Shown here in pieces: positions 36,816 through 45,605 of a DNA stretch of 64,000 nucleotides; position 1 is the stretch's first letter, and the number at the start of each line of letters is the position of its first letter. The notes under the pieces were generated by a model. The model ran no database searches and was not told the DNA's origin. It saw only the letters and a program-made list of their open reading frames with translations. Location of the stretch: positions 1,426,001-1,490,000 of the forward strand of contig NZ_HG938354.1 of assembly GCF_000731315.1 (NCBI RefSeq), read 5' to 3'. The translations under genes were made by a program, and so were the position numbers. The DNA comes from Neorhizobium galegae bv. orientalis str. HAMBI 540. GTDB lineage: Bacteria; Pseudomonadota; Alphaproteobacteria; Rhizobiales; Rhizobiaceae.

Positions 36816-38279
36816 GTGACACGACCCAACATTCTGATGATCATGACGGACCAGCAGCGTCGGGACACGCTCGGCATCTATGGCTGCGGCTGGATTCCGA
36901 CACCTCATCTCGACAGGCTGGGCCAAGCCGGAGCGGTATTCGAGCACTGCACAGTCGACAACCCGATCTGCACCCCTTCCCGGGCCAGCATCTTCACCGG
37001 CAAGCCCGTGCCGGGTCATGCGGTCCAGCGGGTGCATGACAACCTGCCGCCGGACGAAGTGCTGTTCACCGAACGGCTGCGGCGGGAGGCCGGTTATCGG
37101 ACCGCAGTTTTCGGCAAGCTGCATGTCAGCAGCCGTATTCAGGAAGAACGGCAACGTCATCCGCATGACGGTTTCGACATCTACGAATGGTGTCTCGAGC
37201 CATCGGTTTCGATCGGCAGCCCCTTCAACGGCTACGCGGCCTGGCTTCGCGAGACGGCGCCGGATTTCCTCGACGCCCTTCAACGCAACGGCCGAAAGGA
37301 ACTTCATCACCCCGAAGCGCAACACATGAGCAAATGGGCGGCCGACCGGACCATTGCCTTCATCCAGTCGATGAAAGCAGAAAGACAGCCCTTCTTTTGC
37401 CTGATGAGCCTGTTCGACCCTCACGACCCCTATGAGGATTACCCCCTCACCTTCGGAAATTGCATCGATGCAGCGAAGATTCCGGAGCCGGTGGTTTCGC
37501 GCACGATACAACCCGGATGCGTCCGCCAGGAGCAGCAGGGCTCCTATCTCGGACGTTTCTCAGACTTCTCTGCGGAGGAGATACGCAAGATCCGTCTCGG
37601 TTATGCCGCTTCCATTGCCTTCCTCGATAAACAGGTCGGCCGCGTTCTGGCGGCACTGGACGAAGCGGAGATGACCGACGACACGCTGGTCTTATTCCTA
37701 TCCGACCATGGTGATCAGCTTGGCGATCACGGGCTTTTCGTCAAGGGAGTTGCACTCTACGAACCTACCGTCGGAGTGCCGCTACTGCTGCGTTGGCCGG
37801 GACACGTCAACGCCGGCTCCCGATGCACCGCGCTTGCGCAAGGTCGCGACGTGGCGGCCACGTGCCTCGCAGCAGCAGGCCTCGATACGCAATCCTGCCC
37901 GGAAAGCGAGGATCTGGTGGCAATGGCATCGCGGAACGCGACGCGGCGCAGCAGCGCGATCTGCGCCTACCGTAACTCCGGTGTCAACGACAGCGGTAGT
38001 TTCTGGGACCCGCCGATGCGGGCCACGATGGCACGGGACCAGCGCTTCAAGCTGACGCTCTATACGAATGGAGGATTGAGCGAGCGGGAGTTGTTCGACC
38101 TTCAGACCGACCCGCGGGAGACCGTCAACCTTTCGGGGGACCCCACCCACGCCCCAACCGAACTCATGCTGCTTGGCGATATCGCCGCGTTTCTGCAGGC
38201 GGAAGCCGCCGGCGCAGCACCGCGCGCGACATCGTCCCTTCCCAATGCGGCTCAGCGGATGCAGAACAGGATTAAATAG
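36816..38279 (+). CDS. Type I sulfatase (alkaline phosphatase superfamily)
   Basis: A 487-aa protein. N-terminal metal ligands are in NILMIMTDQQRRDTLG, the formylglycine motif CTPSR is near residue 49 (Cys to be modified), then GKLH, the MSLFDPHDPY segment and the C-terminal metal site FLSDHGDQLGDHG. It should hydrolyse a sulfate ester (or a phosphonate ester in some relatives). No signal peptide is present, so a cytoplasmic, already imported substrate is likely. The GTG at 36816 has GAGGTGG 6 bases upstream. With the upstream lyase it forms a two-gene operon divergent from the transporter. Confidence 0.88.
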   Translation: MTRPNILMIMTDQQRRDTLGIYGCGWIPTPHLDRLGQAGAVFEHCTVDNPICTPSRASIFTGKPVPGHAVQRVHDNLPPDEVLFTERLRREAGYRTAVFGKLHVSSRIQEERQRHPHDGFDIYEWCLEPSVSIGSPFNGYAAWLRETAPDFLDALQRNGRKELHHPEAQHMSKWAADRTIAFIQSMKAERQPFFCLMSLFDPHDPYEDYPLTFGNCIDAAKIPEPVVSRTIQPGCVRQEQQGSYLGRFSDFSAEEIRKIRLGYAASIAFLDKQVGRVLAALDEAEMTDDTLVLFLSDHGDQLGDHGLFVKGVALYEPTVGVPLLLRWPGHVNAGSRCTALAQGRDVAATCLAAAGLDTQSCPESEDLVAMASRNATRRSSAICAYRNSGVNDSGSFWDPPMRATMARDQRFKLTLYTNGGLSERELFDLQTDPRETVNLSGDPTHAPTELMLLGDIAAFLQAEAAGAAPRATSSLPNAAQRMQNRIK

Positions 38280-38281
38280 GA

Positions 38282-38641
38282 TCACCACACAATTCGGCTC
38301 CTCACCAACCAGACGAGACCAGAGACCAGGATCAGGATCATCACCACGTGTGTGACGTAATCGAGCGTGGTCTGCGGACCGATACCGACCGCGATGGTGA
38401 ATGCGCCGACGAGCGTGCCCAGCAGAGCCAGGGACTGCGCGGAAGTTGCGGCCACGCGGCTCCAGGGCCGGCGGAGCCTGACGGATAACAACCCGAGCAG
38501 CAGGATCGCCGCGATCACGGCTTCGGCGATCATGGCTTGCCTGTGCTCATGACCTTCGACGAGGAAGCCCGCGTGGGTCAGCGATGCAATCGCGTAGAGA
38601 CACGTTTCGGCGAGAAAAAGCGTTACGGCGGCGGCAACCAT
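38282..38641 (-). CDS. Small four-helix membrane protein, function unknown
   Basis: A protein of about 119 aa with four hydrophobic segments (roughly residues 2-24, 34-54, 66-86, 95-113). I do not recognise the family. A GTGAGGA lies upstream of the ATG at 38641. It starts 10 bases after the flavin monooxygenase stop on the same strand and ends 2 bases from the convergent sulfatase. Its membership of the monooxygenase operon is the only functional hint. Confidence 0.65.
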   Translation of the reverse strand: MVAAAVTLFLAETCLYAIASLTHAGFLVEGHEHRQAMIAEAVIAAILLLGLLSVRLRRPWSRVAATSAQSLALLGTLVGAFTIAVGIGPQTTLDYVTHVVMILILVSGLVWLVRSRIVW

Positions 38642-38651
38642 GGAACCATCC

Positions 38652-39881
38652 TCACCGTGTCCGCCCACGAGCGAGCGAAGCGTAACCACGAACCATTGCT
38701 TTACGTTCTTCGAACGAGGCCACCGCATCGATGTCGTCGAAACCGTCGGGCGCACGGGCCTCGATCATGTCGATGACCCCCTCGGGACCGCCCAGGCGGT
38801 TGGAGAGAACGATTTCCGACGTGACCGGCCGCCGTTCGGCATCGTAACGGGAAAGAGCCGCCTCGATACCGTCTCCGGATTGGAGATGTCGTGCCAGGCA
38901 GCGTGTATCGAGGATTGCCTGGCTCGCTCCGTTGGAACCGACCGGATACATGGCATGGGCGGCATCCCCGAGCAGCGTGACCCGCTCGAACGACCAGCGG
39001 GGCAAGGGATCCCGATCGCAATTCGGGTATTCGTAAAAATTCTCGGTGGCCTGGATGATGGAGGCGGGATCAACGAAATCGAGATGAAAACGGTCACGCA
39101 CGAAGGGCAACACCTCGTCCGACAGGCCGGAGCGGCTCCAGTCCTCGCGGCGTAGCGGCGATGTGCCGGGCTCGCCCACCTTGGCCATCACGGCCCAGTT
39201 CGTCAGCCGCATTTCAGGCTCCGCAGGATCGGCTCCGATCGGATAATAGACGAATTTTGCGAAATTGCCGCCGGCGATCACCATCGTCCGACCATCGCGC
39301 CAGATCGGCCAGCGTGTGGCGCCGCGCCATAACATGATCCCGCTCCAGATCGGCGGCCCCTCATCGGGATAGAGCTGCGCCCGGATCGCGGAATGGATGC
39401 CGTCGGCGCCGATCAGCAGATCCCCGCGGGCCGTGCCACGCCAGCCGTCCGTTCCGCAGAGATGAACCACGACCCCGCCTTCCGTCTGCTCGAGGCCCTC
39501 AACCCGGCAACCGGTCCTGATGACGTCGGGTCCGAGACGGGCGATCACCGCTCTATGGATCACGCCGAGCAGCTTGCCGCGATGGATGCTGACCTGCGGC
39601 GCCTCTTGACCGGCGTCCAGGCCGCGCAGTTCCTGCCAGACGACCTGACCGAAACGGTTGGTATAAATCAGTTCCCGCATACGGATCCCTGCAGCGTCGA
39701 GGCCTGCCTGCAGTCCGAGATCGGCCAGCACCGCCACGGCATGCGACAGCATGTTGATGCCGACCCCGAGTTCACGAACCTCGCCGACGCGTTCGAAGAT
39801 CTCGACCTCGATCCCGGCTTCGTGGAGTTGAAGCGCGGTCGTCAATCCGCCGATGCCGGCGCCTGCGATGAGAGCTTTCAT
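38652..39881 (-). CDS. FAD-dependent aromatic-ring-type monooxygenase
   Basis: A 409-aa group A flavoprotein monooxygenase. It has the N-terminal GAGIGGLTTALQLHEAG (FAD ADP), the DG-type motif DLLIGADGIHSAIR near residue 155, and the second FAD motif GDAAHAMYPVGSNGASQAI near residue 305. Members hydroxylate aromatic or similar electron-rich compounds using NAD(P)H and O2. The ATG at 39881 has GAAAGGA 7 bases upstream. It follows the DJ-1/PfpI gene by 53 bases, perhaps in one operon. The substrate is unknown. Confidence 0.9.
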   Translation of the reverse strand: MKALIAGAGIGGLTTALQLHEAGIEVEIFERVGEVRELGVGINMLSHAVAVLADLGLQAGLDAAGIRMRELIYTNRFGQVVWQELRGLDAGQEAPQVSIHRGKLLGVIHRAVIARLGPDVIRTGCRVEGLEQTEGGVVVHLCGTDGWRGTARGDLLIGADGIHSAIRAQLYPDEGPPIWSGIMLWRGATRWPIWRDGRTMVIAGGNFAKFVYYPIGADPAEPEMRLTNWAVMAKVGEPGTSPLRREDWSRSGLSDEVLPFVRDRFHLDFVDPASIIQATENFYEYPNCDRDPLPRWSFERVTLLGDAAHAMYPVGSNGASQAILDTRCLARHLQSGDGIEAALSRYDAERRPVTSEIVLSNRLGGPEGVIDMIEARAPDGFDDIDAVASFEERKAMVRGYASLARGRTR

Positions 39882-39934
39882 GATTGGTCCTTTCTCGTTT
39901 GCGGGACGAGCGGCAGGATGTAAGCCGCGTCGAT

Positions 39935-41080
39935 CTATTGCGGCGTCACTCGTCTCCTGTATTCGAGCTGCATGGCCACGAAATCGGCCGTGTTTTCCCG
40001 ATAGCGCTCGGCGATGGCCTTCAGCGTATCGTCCAGCGCCTCCGCCGGTTTGCGGCCCAGCGGCGCTGCGGGCATGCGCGTTGTCGACGCGCTCACCTCG
40101 TCGGGAATGATGCGGATGCCGTTGCGGCTCTCCACCACATCCGCGCTGGCTGCGAAGGTCATCACGCGCGAACGGTAGGTGCGCGACCAGGCATCCGCGA
40201 CAAGCGCAAGCGACACCTCGTCCACGCCTTGCGACAGTTCGATGCCGAGCGTTTCGCGGTTCCAGAAGGCGAGCGAATTGCCGATTGCCGTCAATGCGAA
40301 AGGACGCGTGAACGTGAAGGCGCCACTGGCGTGTCGCGCATCCCAATTCGCGACGCCCAGCTCGGCCGCGACAGCCTCGGCTTTCTCCCGCCCGGCGATC
40401 GCCTCGATCAACGTCAGCGACATCGGCATGGAGGCACTGATCCCCGTCGTCGTCGCAACGCGACCGTCAACGAGGAAGCGGCGATCGGCGACATGGCGGA
40501 TGGAAGGATGTTCCCTCAGCATGGCCTCCAGCGAATACCAGTGGGTCGTGGCTTTTCGCCCGTCGAGAAGGCCGGTGGCCGCAACCACCTTGGCACCGAC
40601 GCAGACACCGACGATCACCGCGCCTTTTTCCGCCTGGCTCCTGATCCAGCGCAGTGCCGCCGGATCGTCCTCGCGGACCATCGCCGGGACGATGACGTAA
40701 TCGGCACCTTCCGGATGCTGCGCATCGAAATCCGCGATCGTCGCCTGCGGCTCAACCTTCAGCGCTGGATAGAGAACCATCGGCCCGGGCTGCGTTGCCA
40801 GCGCCACGACATCCGCGACATCGGCGCGGCGCAGAATACCGTAGGGCATCAGGTAATCGGTGATCTCCGTCCCGTCGTTGATGCCGACGACGGCGACCAC
40901 CGGGCGGACGCGTTTGGTTGGCTTCAAAGCCTCGACCGTGGCGCGTGTCTCCTCGCCGGGAATAGGCTGGAGGGCCCCGGCTGAAGAAGCAGACGGCAGA
41001 AAGACTATCCAGCCCCCGGCGACCACCAGGAAGACCGCAGCAAGCCCCAACCCGCCTGTAAGAACAAACCGCCACGTCAT
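39935..41080 (-). CDS. Membrane-anchored DJ-1/PfpI (GATase1-like) protein
   Basis: A 381-aa protein. One N-terminal membrane helix (about residues 5-28) is followed by a DJ-1/PfpI domain whose nucleophile elbow is VGVCVGAKVVAATGLLDGRK, with the cysteine in the expected place. A C-terminal region of about 100 residues has no obvious motif. The helix suggests that the domain is periplasmic or membrane-tethered, which is unusual. The divergent neighbour is an AraC-type regulator whose sensing domain has the same fold and the same GLLDGRKATTHW-type stretch. The function is unknown. Confidence 0.78.
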   Translation of the reverse strand: MTWRFVLTGGLGLAAVFLVVAGGWIVFLPSASSAGALQPIPGEETRATVEALKPTKRVRPVVAVVGINDGTEITDYLMPYGILRRADVADVVALATQPGPMVLYPALKVEPQATIADFDAQHPEGADYVIVPAMVREDDPAALRWIRSQAEKGAVIVGVCVGAKVVAATGLLDGRKATTHWYSLEAMLREHPSIRHVADRRFLVDGRVATTTGISASMPMSLTLIEAIAGREKAEAVAAELGVANWDARHASGAFTFTRPFALTAIGNSLAFWNRETLGIELSQGVDEVSLALVADAWSRTYRSRVMTFAASADVVESRNGIRIIPDEVSASTTRMPAAPLGRKPAEALDDTLKAIAERYRENTADFVAMQLEYRRRVTPQ

Positions 41081-41106
41081 GATAGTTTCGCCCGATCGAT
41101 CGGTTG

Positions 41107-41120
41107 CCCTGTTTGCAGGG
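41107..41120. promoter_or_regulatory. Inverted repeat between the two DJ-1-fold genes
   Basis: CCCTG and CAGGG arms surround TTTG in the 95-base divergent gap. A wider pair, CCCGAT near 41091 and ATCGGG near 41159, brackets it. It is a candidate operator for the adjacent AraC/GlxA-type regulator. The arms are short. Confidence 0.35.
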
Positions 41121-41175
41121 AAAGTTACCGCTGCTATCGTCTGACTGAAATGACATTAATCGGGCAAAAACTGCC

Positions 41176-42108
41176 ATGGTTCGCACAGTCGCTCTTGTGG
41201 TGCATCCGGGTTTCCAGCTTCTCGATACGGCGGGGCCAACGTCGGCTTTCGAAATGGCGGAGCGATTCCGGCCGGGCAGTTATGACCTGGTGCTGATGGC
41301 ACCGGGTGGCGGCGAGATCGAGAGTTCATCGGGCCTCAAGCTGTCGGCTGCGCCGCTCCGGGATGGGCCGTTCGACACGGTGATGATCTCGGGCGGCGAG
41401 ATCATCCGCTCCATGGAGGCCGTGCACGAAATTCTCGAATGGCTGAAACGCACGGACGCAAGGCGCGTGACGAGTGTGTGTTCCGGGGCCTATCTGCTCG
41501 CCGAAGCCGGGCTCCTCGATGGACGTCGGGCCACGACGCATTGGGGCAGTTCGCATGACTTTTCTCGCCGCTACCCAAAGATAGAGCTCGATGCGGAGCG
41601 TATCTATATCAAGGACGGTCATGTCTGGACGTCAGCCGGCATATCTGCCGGTATCGACCTGGCGCTTGCCCTTATCGAAGACGATCTGGGGGCGGATATC
41701 GCGCGCAGAACCGCACAACAGCTCGTCGTTCATCAACGCCGGCCCGGTGGCCAGTCCCAGTTTTCAGCGCTTGTCGATCTTGGAGGGCACACGGGCAGGT
41801 TCTCTGCGCTGATCGGTTGGATGCGCGAGCATCTGGCCGACCAGCTGACTGTCGAGCGCCTCGCCGACCAGGCGGCGATGAGCCCGCGCAACTTTGCAAG
41901 GGCGTTTGCAGCCGAAACCGGCACAACACCGGCCAAGGCCGTCGAGCGACTGCGCCTCGAAACGGCGCGGATGGCCGTCGAGACCGGCCACCTACCGCTC
42001 GAACACATTGCCGAGGCTGCCGGTTTCGGCGACGCCGGCCGAATGCGGCGGGCGTTCCTGAGAAGCTTGGGACAGCCCCCGCAGGCGCTTAGGCGTGGGT
42101 ATAAATAG
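41176..42108 (+). CDS. GlxA-family AraC-type regulator with DJ-1/PfpI sensing domain
   Basis: A 310-aa protein. Residues about 1-180 form a DJ-1/PfpI-like domain (VALVVHPGFQLLDTAGP; nucleophile elbow TSVCSGAYLLAEAGLLDGRR). Residues about 215-310 form a two-motif AraC DNA-binding domain (LTVERLADQAAMSPRNFARA and IAEAAGFGDAGRMRRAFLR). GlxA-type regulators often control amine, arginine, betaine or stress genes. It is divergent from the membrane-anchored DJ-1 protein and probably regulates it. It converges with the chemoreceptor gene. Confidence 0.9.
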   Translation: MVRTVALVVHPGFQLLDTAGPTSAFEMAERFRPGSYDLVLMAPGGGEIESSSGLKLSAAPLRDGPFDTVMISGGEIIRSMEAVHEILEWLKRTDARRVTSVCSGAYLLAEAGLLDGRRATTHWGSSHDFSRRYPKIELDAERIYIKDGHVWTSAGISAGIDLALALIEDDLGADIARRTAQQLVVHQRRPGGQSQFSALVDLGGHTGRFSALIGWMREHLADQLTVERLADQAAMSPRNFARAFAAETGTTPAKAVERLRLETARMAVETGHLPLEHIAEAAGFGDAGRMRRAFLRSLGQPPQALRRGYK

Positions 42109-42140
42109 CCTCGGACGCCGATAGCCGGTCAAGTGCGCGC

Positions 42141-44063
42141 CTAGAACTCCTGCCAATCGTTGTTGACCGCAGCGGCCGCGGAGCCGCCGGAGAAGGCCGT
42201 GGCAACTCTGCGGGCCAGATTGCGGGCCGGCGAGGCCGCCGGAGTGTCGCGGCGATCGGCCGGGCGCGGAGCGTGGCGCTGGCCGGGCAGCTTGAACTGG
42301 GCCAGCAGTTCGTTGAGCGATGCCGCATCCCGGGCGAGACCATGGCTTGCCGCGGTCGATTCCTCGACCATCGCGGCATTCTTCTGGGTATCCTGGTCCA
42401 TCTGGTTCACGGCCGTGTTGATCTGCTGAAGGCCCGAAGACTGTTCCTGGGCTGACTCCACGATTGCGTTGACGTGCCGGTTGATCTCCTGCACTTCCGA
42501 AACGATCGTTACCAGCGCCTGTCCGGTCTGGCCCACCAGCTGCACCCCGGCATTGACCTGCTCGTTCGACGTCGTGATCAGCGCCTTGATCTCCTTGGCG
42601 GCCTTGGCGGAGCGCTGGGCGAGTTCGCGCACTTCCTGGGCAACGACGGCAAAGCCCTTGCCGGCATCGCCCGCACGGGCCGCTTCGACGCCGGCGTTCA
42701 ATGCCAGAAGATTGGTCTGGAAGGCGATATCGTCGATGACGCCAATGATGTTTGAAATCTCGCCTGAGGACTTCTCGATCTGTTCCATCGCCTTGACGGC
42801 ACGCTGGACGACCTCGCCGGAGTTTTCGGCGCCGCTACGGGTGCGGGCAACGAGCGCGCCGGCCTCCTGAGCGCGCTTGGTGGCGTCCTTCACGGTGGTG
42901 GTGATTTCTTCGAGAGCTGCGGCGGTTTCCTCGACGGAAGCTGCCTGCTGCTCGGTGCGCTTGGCCAGATCGTCGGCGGCCGCCTTGATCTCCGCCGAAC
43001 CGGCCTGGATGCTGCGGGCATTCTCCGCCACCTGCTCCAGGGCCGTCTGCAGCTTTGTGGCCGAGGCGTTGAAATCGTTGCGGACACCGTCCAGCGTCGC
43101 GGTAAACTGCTTTTCGATGCGATAGGAGACGTTGCCATCGGACAGATGGCTCAGGCCCTCTGCCAGGTTGTCGACGGCAAACTTGATCTCGGCGGCTTCG
43201 CGCGTCTTCTGGGCTTCGCGCTCCATGCGCTCGCGCTCGGACAGGCCGCGATTGTCTTCGGCTTCCCGTTCCAGGCGAGCACGCTGCAGAGCGTTGTCGC
43301 GGAAGATGGCGACGGCCTTGGCCATCTCGCCGATTTCGTCCTTGCGGTCGAGGCCGTCGATGGCAGCTTCCGTCTGGCTGGCGGCCAGCGAAGCCATACG
43401 CTCACGCAGGCGGGCCATCGGCGCGGTGATGCCCTTGTGGGCGATGGTCATGGACAGGACGGCAGCGATCGCGATGCCTAAAAGCATGCCGCAGATCGCA
43501 TAGGTGATCGTGCTGGAGACCGATTGGCTCAACGTCTTGGCGCCATTGTTGAGAATTTCGGCCATGGCGCCGTTATTGGCGCCGAATTTCGGCGAGAGAT
43601 CGACGATGGCCTGGTCGAGCTTGGCGGAAAGGGTGCTGACCTTTTCCTGGTCGCCTGCGGTATGGGCCTTGAGAAGATCGTCGCCGACTGCCTTCAGCGC
43701 ATCCGCACCGGCAAGCAGTTCGTCGATCGCAGCCTTGCGGCTCGGCACCAGCGCCGGGATCTGGGTCAACCGGTCACGGGCGCCAGCAAATTCCTTGGAA
43801 AACCGGCCGGACAGATCCTGGAACGCCGCGCTTGCCGGGTCCTGGGCCAGTGCACGGCTCAGCCATGTCGTCGCGGTCCACATGCCGGCAGCGCCGCGGG
43901 GTCCGAAGGTCGCCGCGTTACTTTCCTTCTGCAGGAAGCCGGAATAAGCCTCGTTGGCGGCGCTGAACTTGCTGGTGACATACATCAGGCCTGCAAGGGA
44001 AATGACCGCGAGGATGGCAATCGCCATGAGAAATTTTGTTTTAATCTTTAAATTCTTGAGCAT
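42141..44063 (-). CDS. Methyl-accepting chemotaxis protein
   Basis: A 640-aa chemoreceptor. There is a membrane helix at about residues 12-31, a helical periplasmic sensor of about 160 residues (four-helix-bundle type), a second helix near 188-210, HAMP domains, then the long cytoplasmic coiled coil with the conserved tip IDDIAFQTNLLALNAGVEAA. The C-terminus ends DWQEF, an xWxxF-type tether that recruits the methyltransferase CheR. The start at 44063 has GAGG 6 bases upstream. The ligand is unknown; the adjacent sugar-lactone-type enzyme hints at a carbohydrate cue. Confidence 0.95.
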   Translation of the reverse strand: MLKNLKIKTKFLMAIAILAVISLAGLMYVTSKFSAANEAYSGFLQKESNAATFGPRGAAGMWTATTWLSRALAQDPASAAFQDLSGRFSKEFAGARDRLTQIPALVPSRKAAIDELLAGADALKAVGDDLLKAHTAGDQEKVSTLSAKLDQAIVDLSPKFGANNGAMAEILNNGAKTLSQSVSSTITYAICGMLLGIAIAAVLSMTIAHKGITAPMARLRERMASLAASQTEAAIDGLDRKDEIGEMAKAVAIFRDNALQRARLEREAEDNRGLSERERMEREAQKTREAAEIKFAVDNLAEGLSHLSDGNVSYRIEKQFTATLDGVRNDFNASATKLQTALEQVAENARSIQAGSAEIKAAADDLAKRTEQQAASVEETAAALEEITTTVKDATKRAQEAGALVARTRSGAENSGEVVQRAVKAMEQIEKSSGEISNIIGVIDDIAFQTNLLALNAGVEAARAGDAGKGFAVVAQEVRELAQRSAKAAKEIKALITTSNEQVNAGVQLVGQTGQALVTIVSEVQEINRHVNAIVESAQEQSSGLQQINTAVNQMDQDTQKNAAMVEESTAASHGLARDAASLNELLAQFKLPGQRHAPRPADRRDTPAASPARNLARRVATAFSGGSAAAAVNNDWQEF

Positions 44064-44173
44064 CAGATACCTCAAAAAACGGTGAAAGAGCGACGGTGCA
44101 TCGAAAGTGAAAAATGCCGGAGCCGTGCCGGACGGTGCACATCATGCGCATGGTGATCGAACTTGATCCTCCG

Positions 44174-44197
44174 TTTTTCATAAGCGCTTTTTCATAA
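44174..44197. repeat. Tandem 10-bp repeat TTTTTCATAA upstream of the chemoreceptor gene
   Basis: TTTTTCATAA occurs at 44174-44183 and again at 44188-44197, separated by GCGC (14-base period). It lies in the 345-base gap (44064-44408) between the divergent chemoreceptor and SMP-30 genes, about 110-135 bases upstream of the chemoreceptor start. It may be a regulator site; the gap shows no other clear element. Confidence 0.4.
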
Positions 44198-44408
44198 TAA
44201 AATCTTACTCTTGCCGCAGCGCATCTAAGGCACATTCTGACTTTCAGGTGGTTTTCACCATTGCTTAACCAAAGGCGGCAGAAGGCAATCTTGTTTGTTG
44301 CGACGCACAATGGACTGCCTTTAATTGGGAGCGGACCATGGTCTCGGTTCCCCGTCAAACCGGGCAAATTGATATGAAATCAACTATCCATAATCAAAGG
44401 ACTTCAAC

Positions 44409-45449
44409 GTGAATTTTTCACGCCGCAACATCATGACGCTTTCAGCGGCCGCCCTGGCAACCACCTTCCCGAAAATGGCATCCGCACAAGCGATCGGCTT
44501 TAGGCCGAGCCCGATCTATCCCGATCCGGCTATCCAAATCCTCGATCCGAGCTTTGCGAAATATCGCGTCGCCAGCAGTTCGCTCGAACAAGTCGCAACC
44601 GGCGCTCGCTGGCTGGAAGGTCCGGTCTGGTTCGGCGACGGGCGCTATCTGCTTGTCAGCGACATTCCGAACAATCGCGTCATGCGCTATGACGAAGCCA
44701 ATGAGAGCTGGAGCGTCTACAACGCCAACGCCAATTATGCCAACGGCCACGCCCGCGACCGCCAGGGCCGGCTGCTTTCCTGCGAACATCTGACACGCCG
44801 GGTCACCCGCACCGAATATGACGGGTCGATTACCGTGCTCGCGGACAACTACAACGGCAAGAAGCTGAACTCTCCGAACGACATCGTCTGCAAGTCGGAC
44901 GGCTCCATCTGGTTCACCGACCCGCCCTTCGGCATCGCCGGCGAGTGGGAAGGCGAGAAAGCGACAGCGGAATTGCCCCACTCGGTCTATCGTATATCGC
45001 CGGACGGCAAGCTTGGCCTCGTCACCGACGAACTGAAAGGCCCGAACGGCCTCGCTTTTTCGCCGGACGAAAAGAAGCTCTACATCGTTGAAGGCCGCGC
45101 ATCGCCATTCCGCATAATCTGGAGCTACGATGTCGGCGCAGACGGCGTAAAGCTGTCGAACAAGACGGCATTGGTGACGGCCGACGACAACGGCGGTCTC
45201 GATGGCTTCAAGATCGACGTCGATGGCAATCTCTGGTGCGGCTGGGGATCGAACGGCGCTGCAGGCGCCCGGCCTGAGGATCTGAACGGCGTCAAGATAT
45301 TCAACCCGGCCGGCAAGGCGATCGGCTTCATCAAGCTTCCCGAGCGCTGCCCGAACCTTGTCTTCGGTGGCCCGAAGAAGAACCGCCTCTATATGGCGAG
45401 CAGCCACTCGGTCTACGCGATCTACGTGGAAACCCGCGGCGCCGTTTAA
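44409..45449 (+). CDS. Exported SMP-30/gluconolactonase-family protein
   Basis: A 346-aa protein. A twin-arginine signal (SRRNIMTLSAAALATTF) ends near MASAQA (residue 27). The beta-propeller has family landmarks: WLEGPVWFGDGRYLLVSDI (Glu metal ligand), LNSPNDIVCKSDGSIWFTDP (Asn/Asp ligands) and GPNGLAFSPDEKKLYI. Family members hydrolyse sugar lactones or related esters with a divalent metal. It would act in the periplasm. A GTG start at 44409 has AAAGGA 7 bases upstream. An intrinsic terminator follows 18 bases after the stop. Confidence 0.9.
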   Translation: MNFSRRNIMTLSAAALATTFPKMASAQAIGFRPSPIYPDPAIQILDPSFAKYRVASSSLEQVATGARWLEGPVWFGDGRYLLVSDIPNNRVMRYDEANESWSVYNANANYANGHARDRQGRLLSCEHLTRRVTRTEYDGSITVLADNYNGKKLNSPNDIVCKSDGSIWFTDPPFGIAGEWEGEKATAELPHSVYRISPDGKLGLVTDELKGPNGLAFSPDEKKLYIVEGRASPFRIIWSYDVGADGVKLSNKTALVTADDNGGLDGFKIDVDGNLWCGWGSNGAAGARPEDLNGVKIFNPAGKAIGFIKLPERCPNLVFGGPKKNRLYMASSHSVYAIYVETRGAV

Positions 45450-45467
45450 TCGCCGCGACGAAATCTG

Positions 45468-45497
45468 AAGCGGCCGGCCGTCAGGTTCCGGCCGCTT
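45468..45497 (+). terminator. Intrinsic terminator after the SMP-30 gene
   Basis: AAGCGGCCGG and CCGGCCGCTT form a perfect 10-bp GC-rich stem with a 10-base loop, followed by TCG after the TT of the stem. The T tract is short but the stem is very stable. It also separates the convergent glycosyltransferase gene. Confidence 0.6.
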
Positions 45498-45605
45498 TCG
45501 CCGCGGCCATCGGTGCGCCACGCTTTCGCCGGCAATCCGCATCGCCGCACCGTAGCCTTCCGATGCTCGTCAGCGGATCCCAAGCTTGGACCGGACGCCG
45601 CGATT

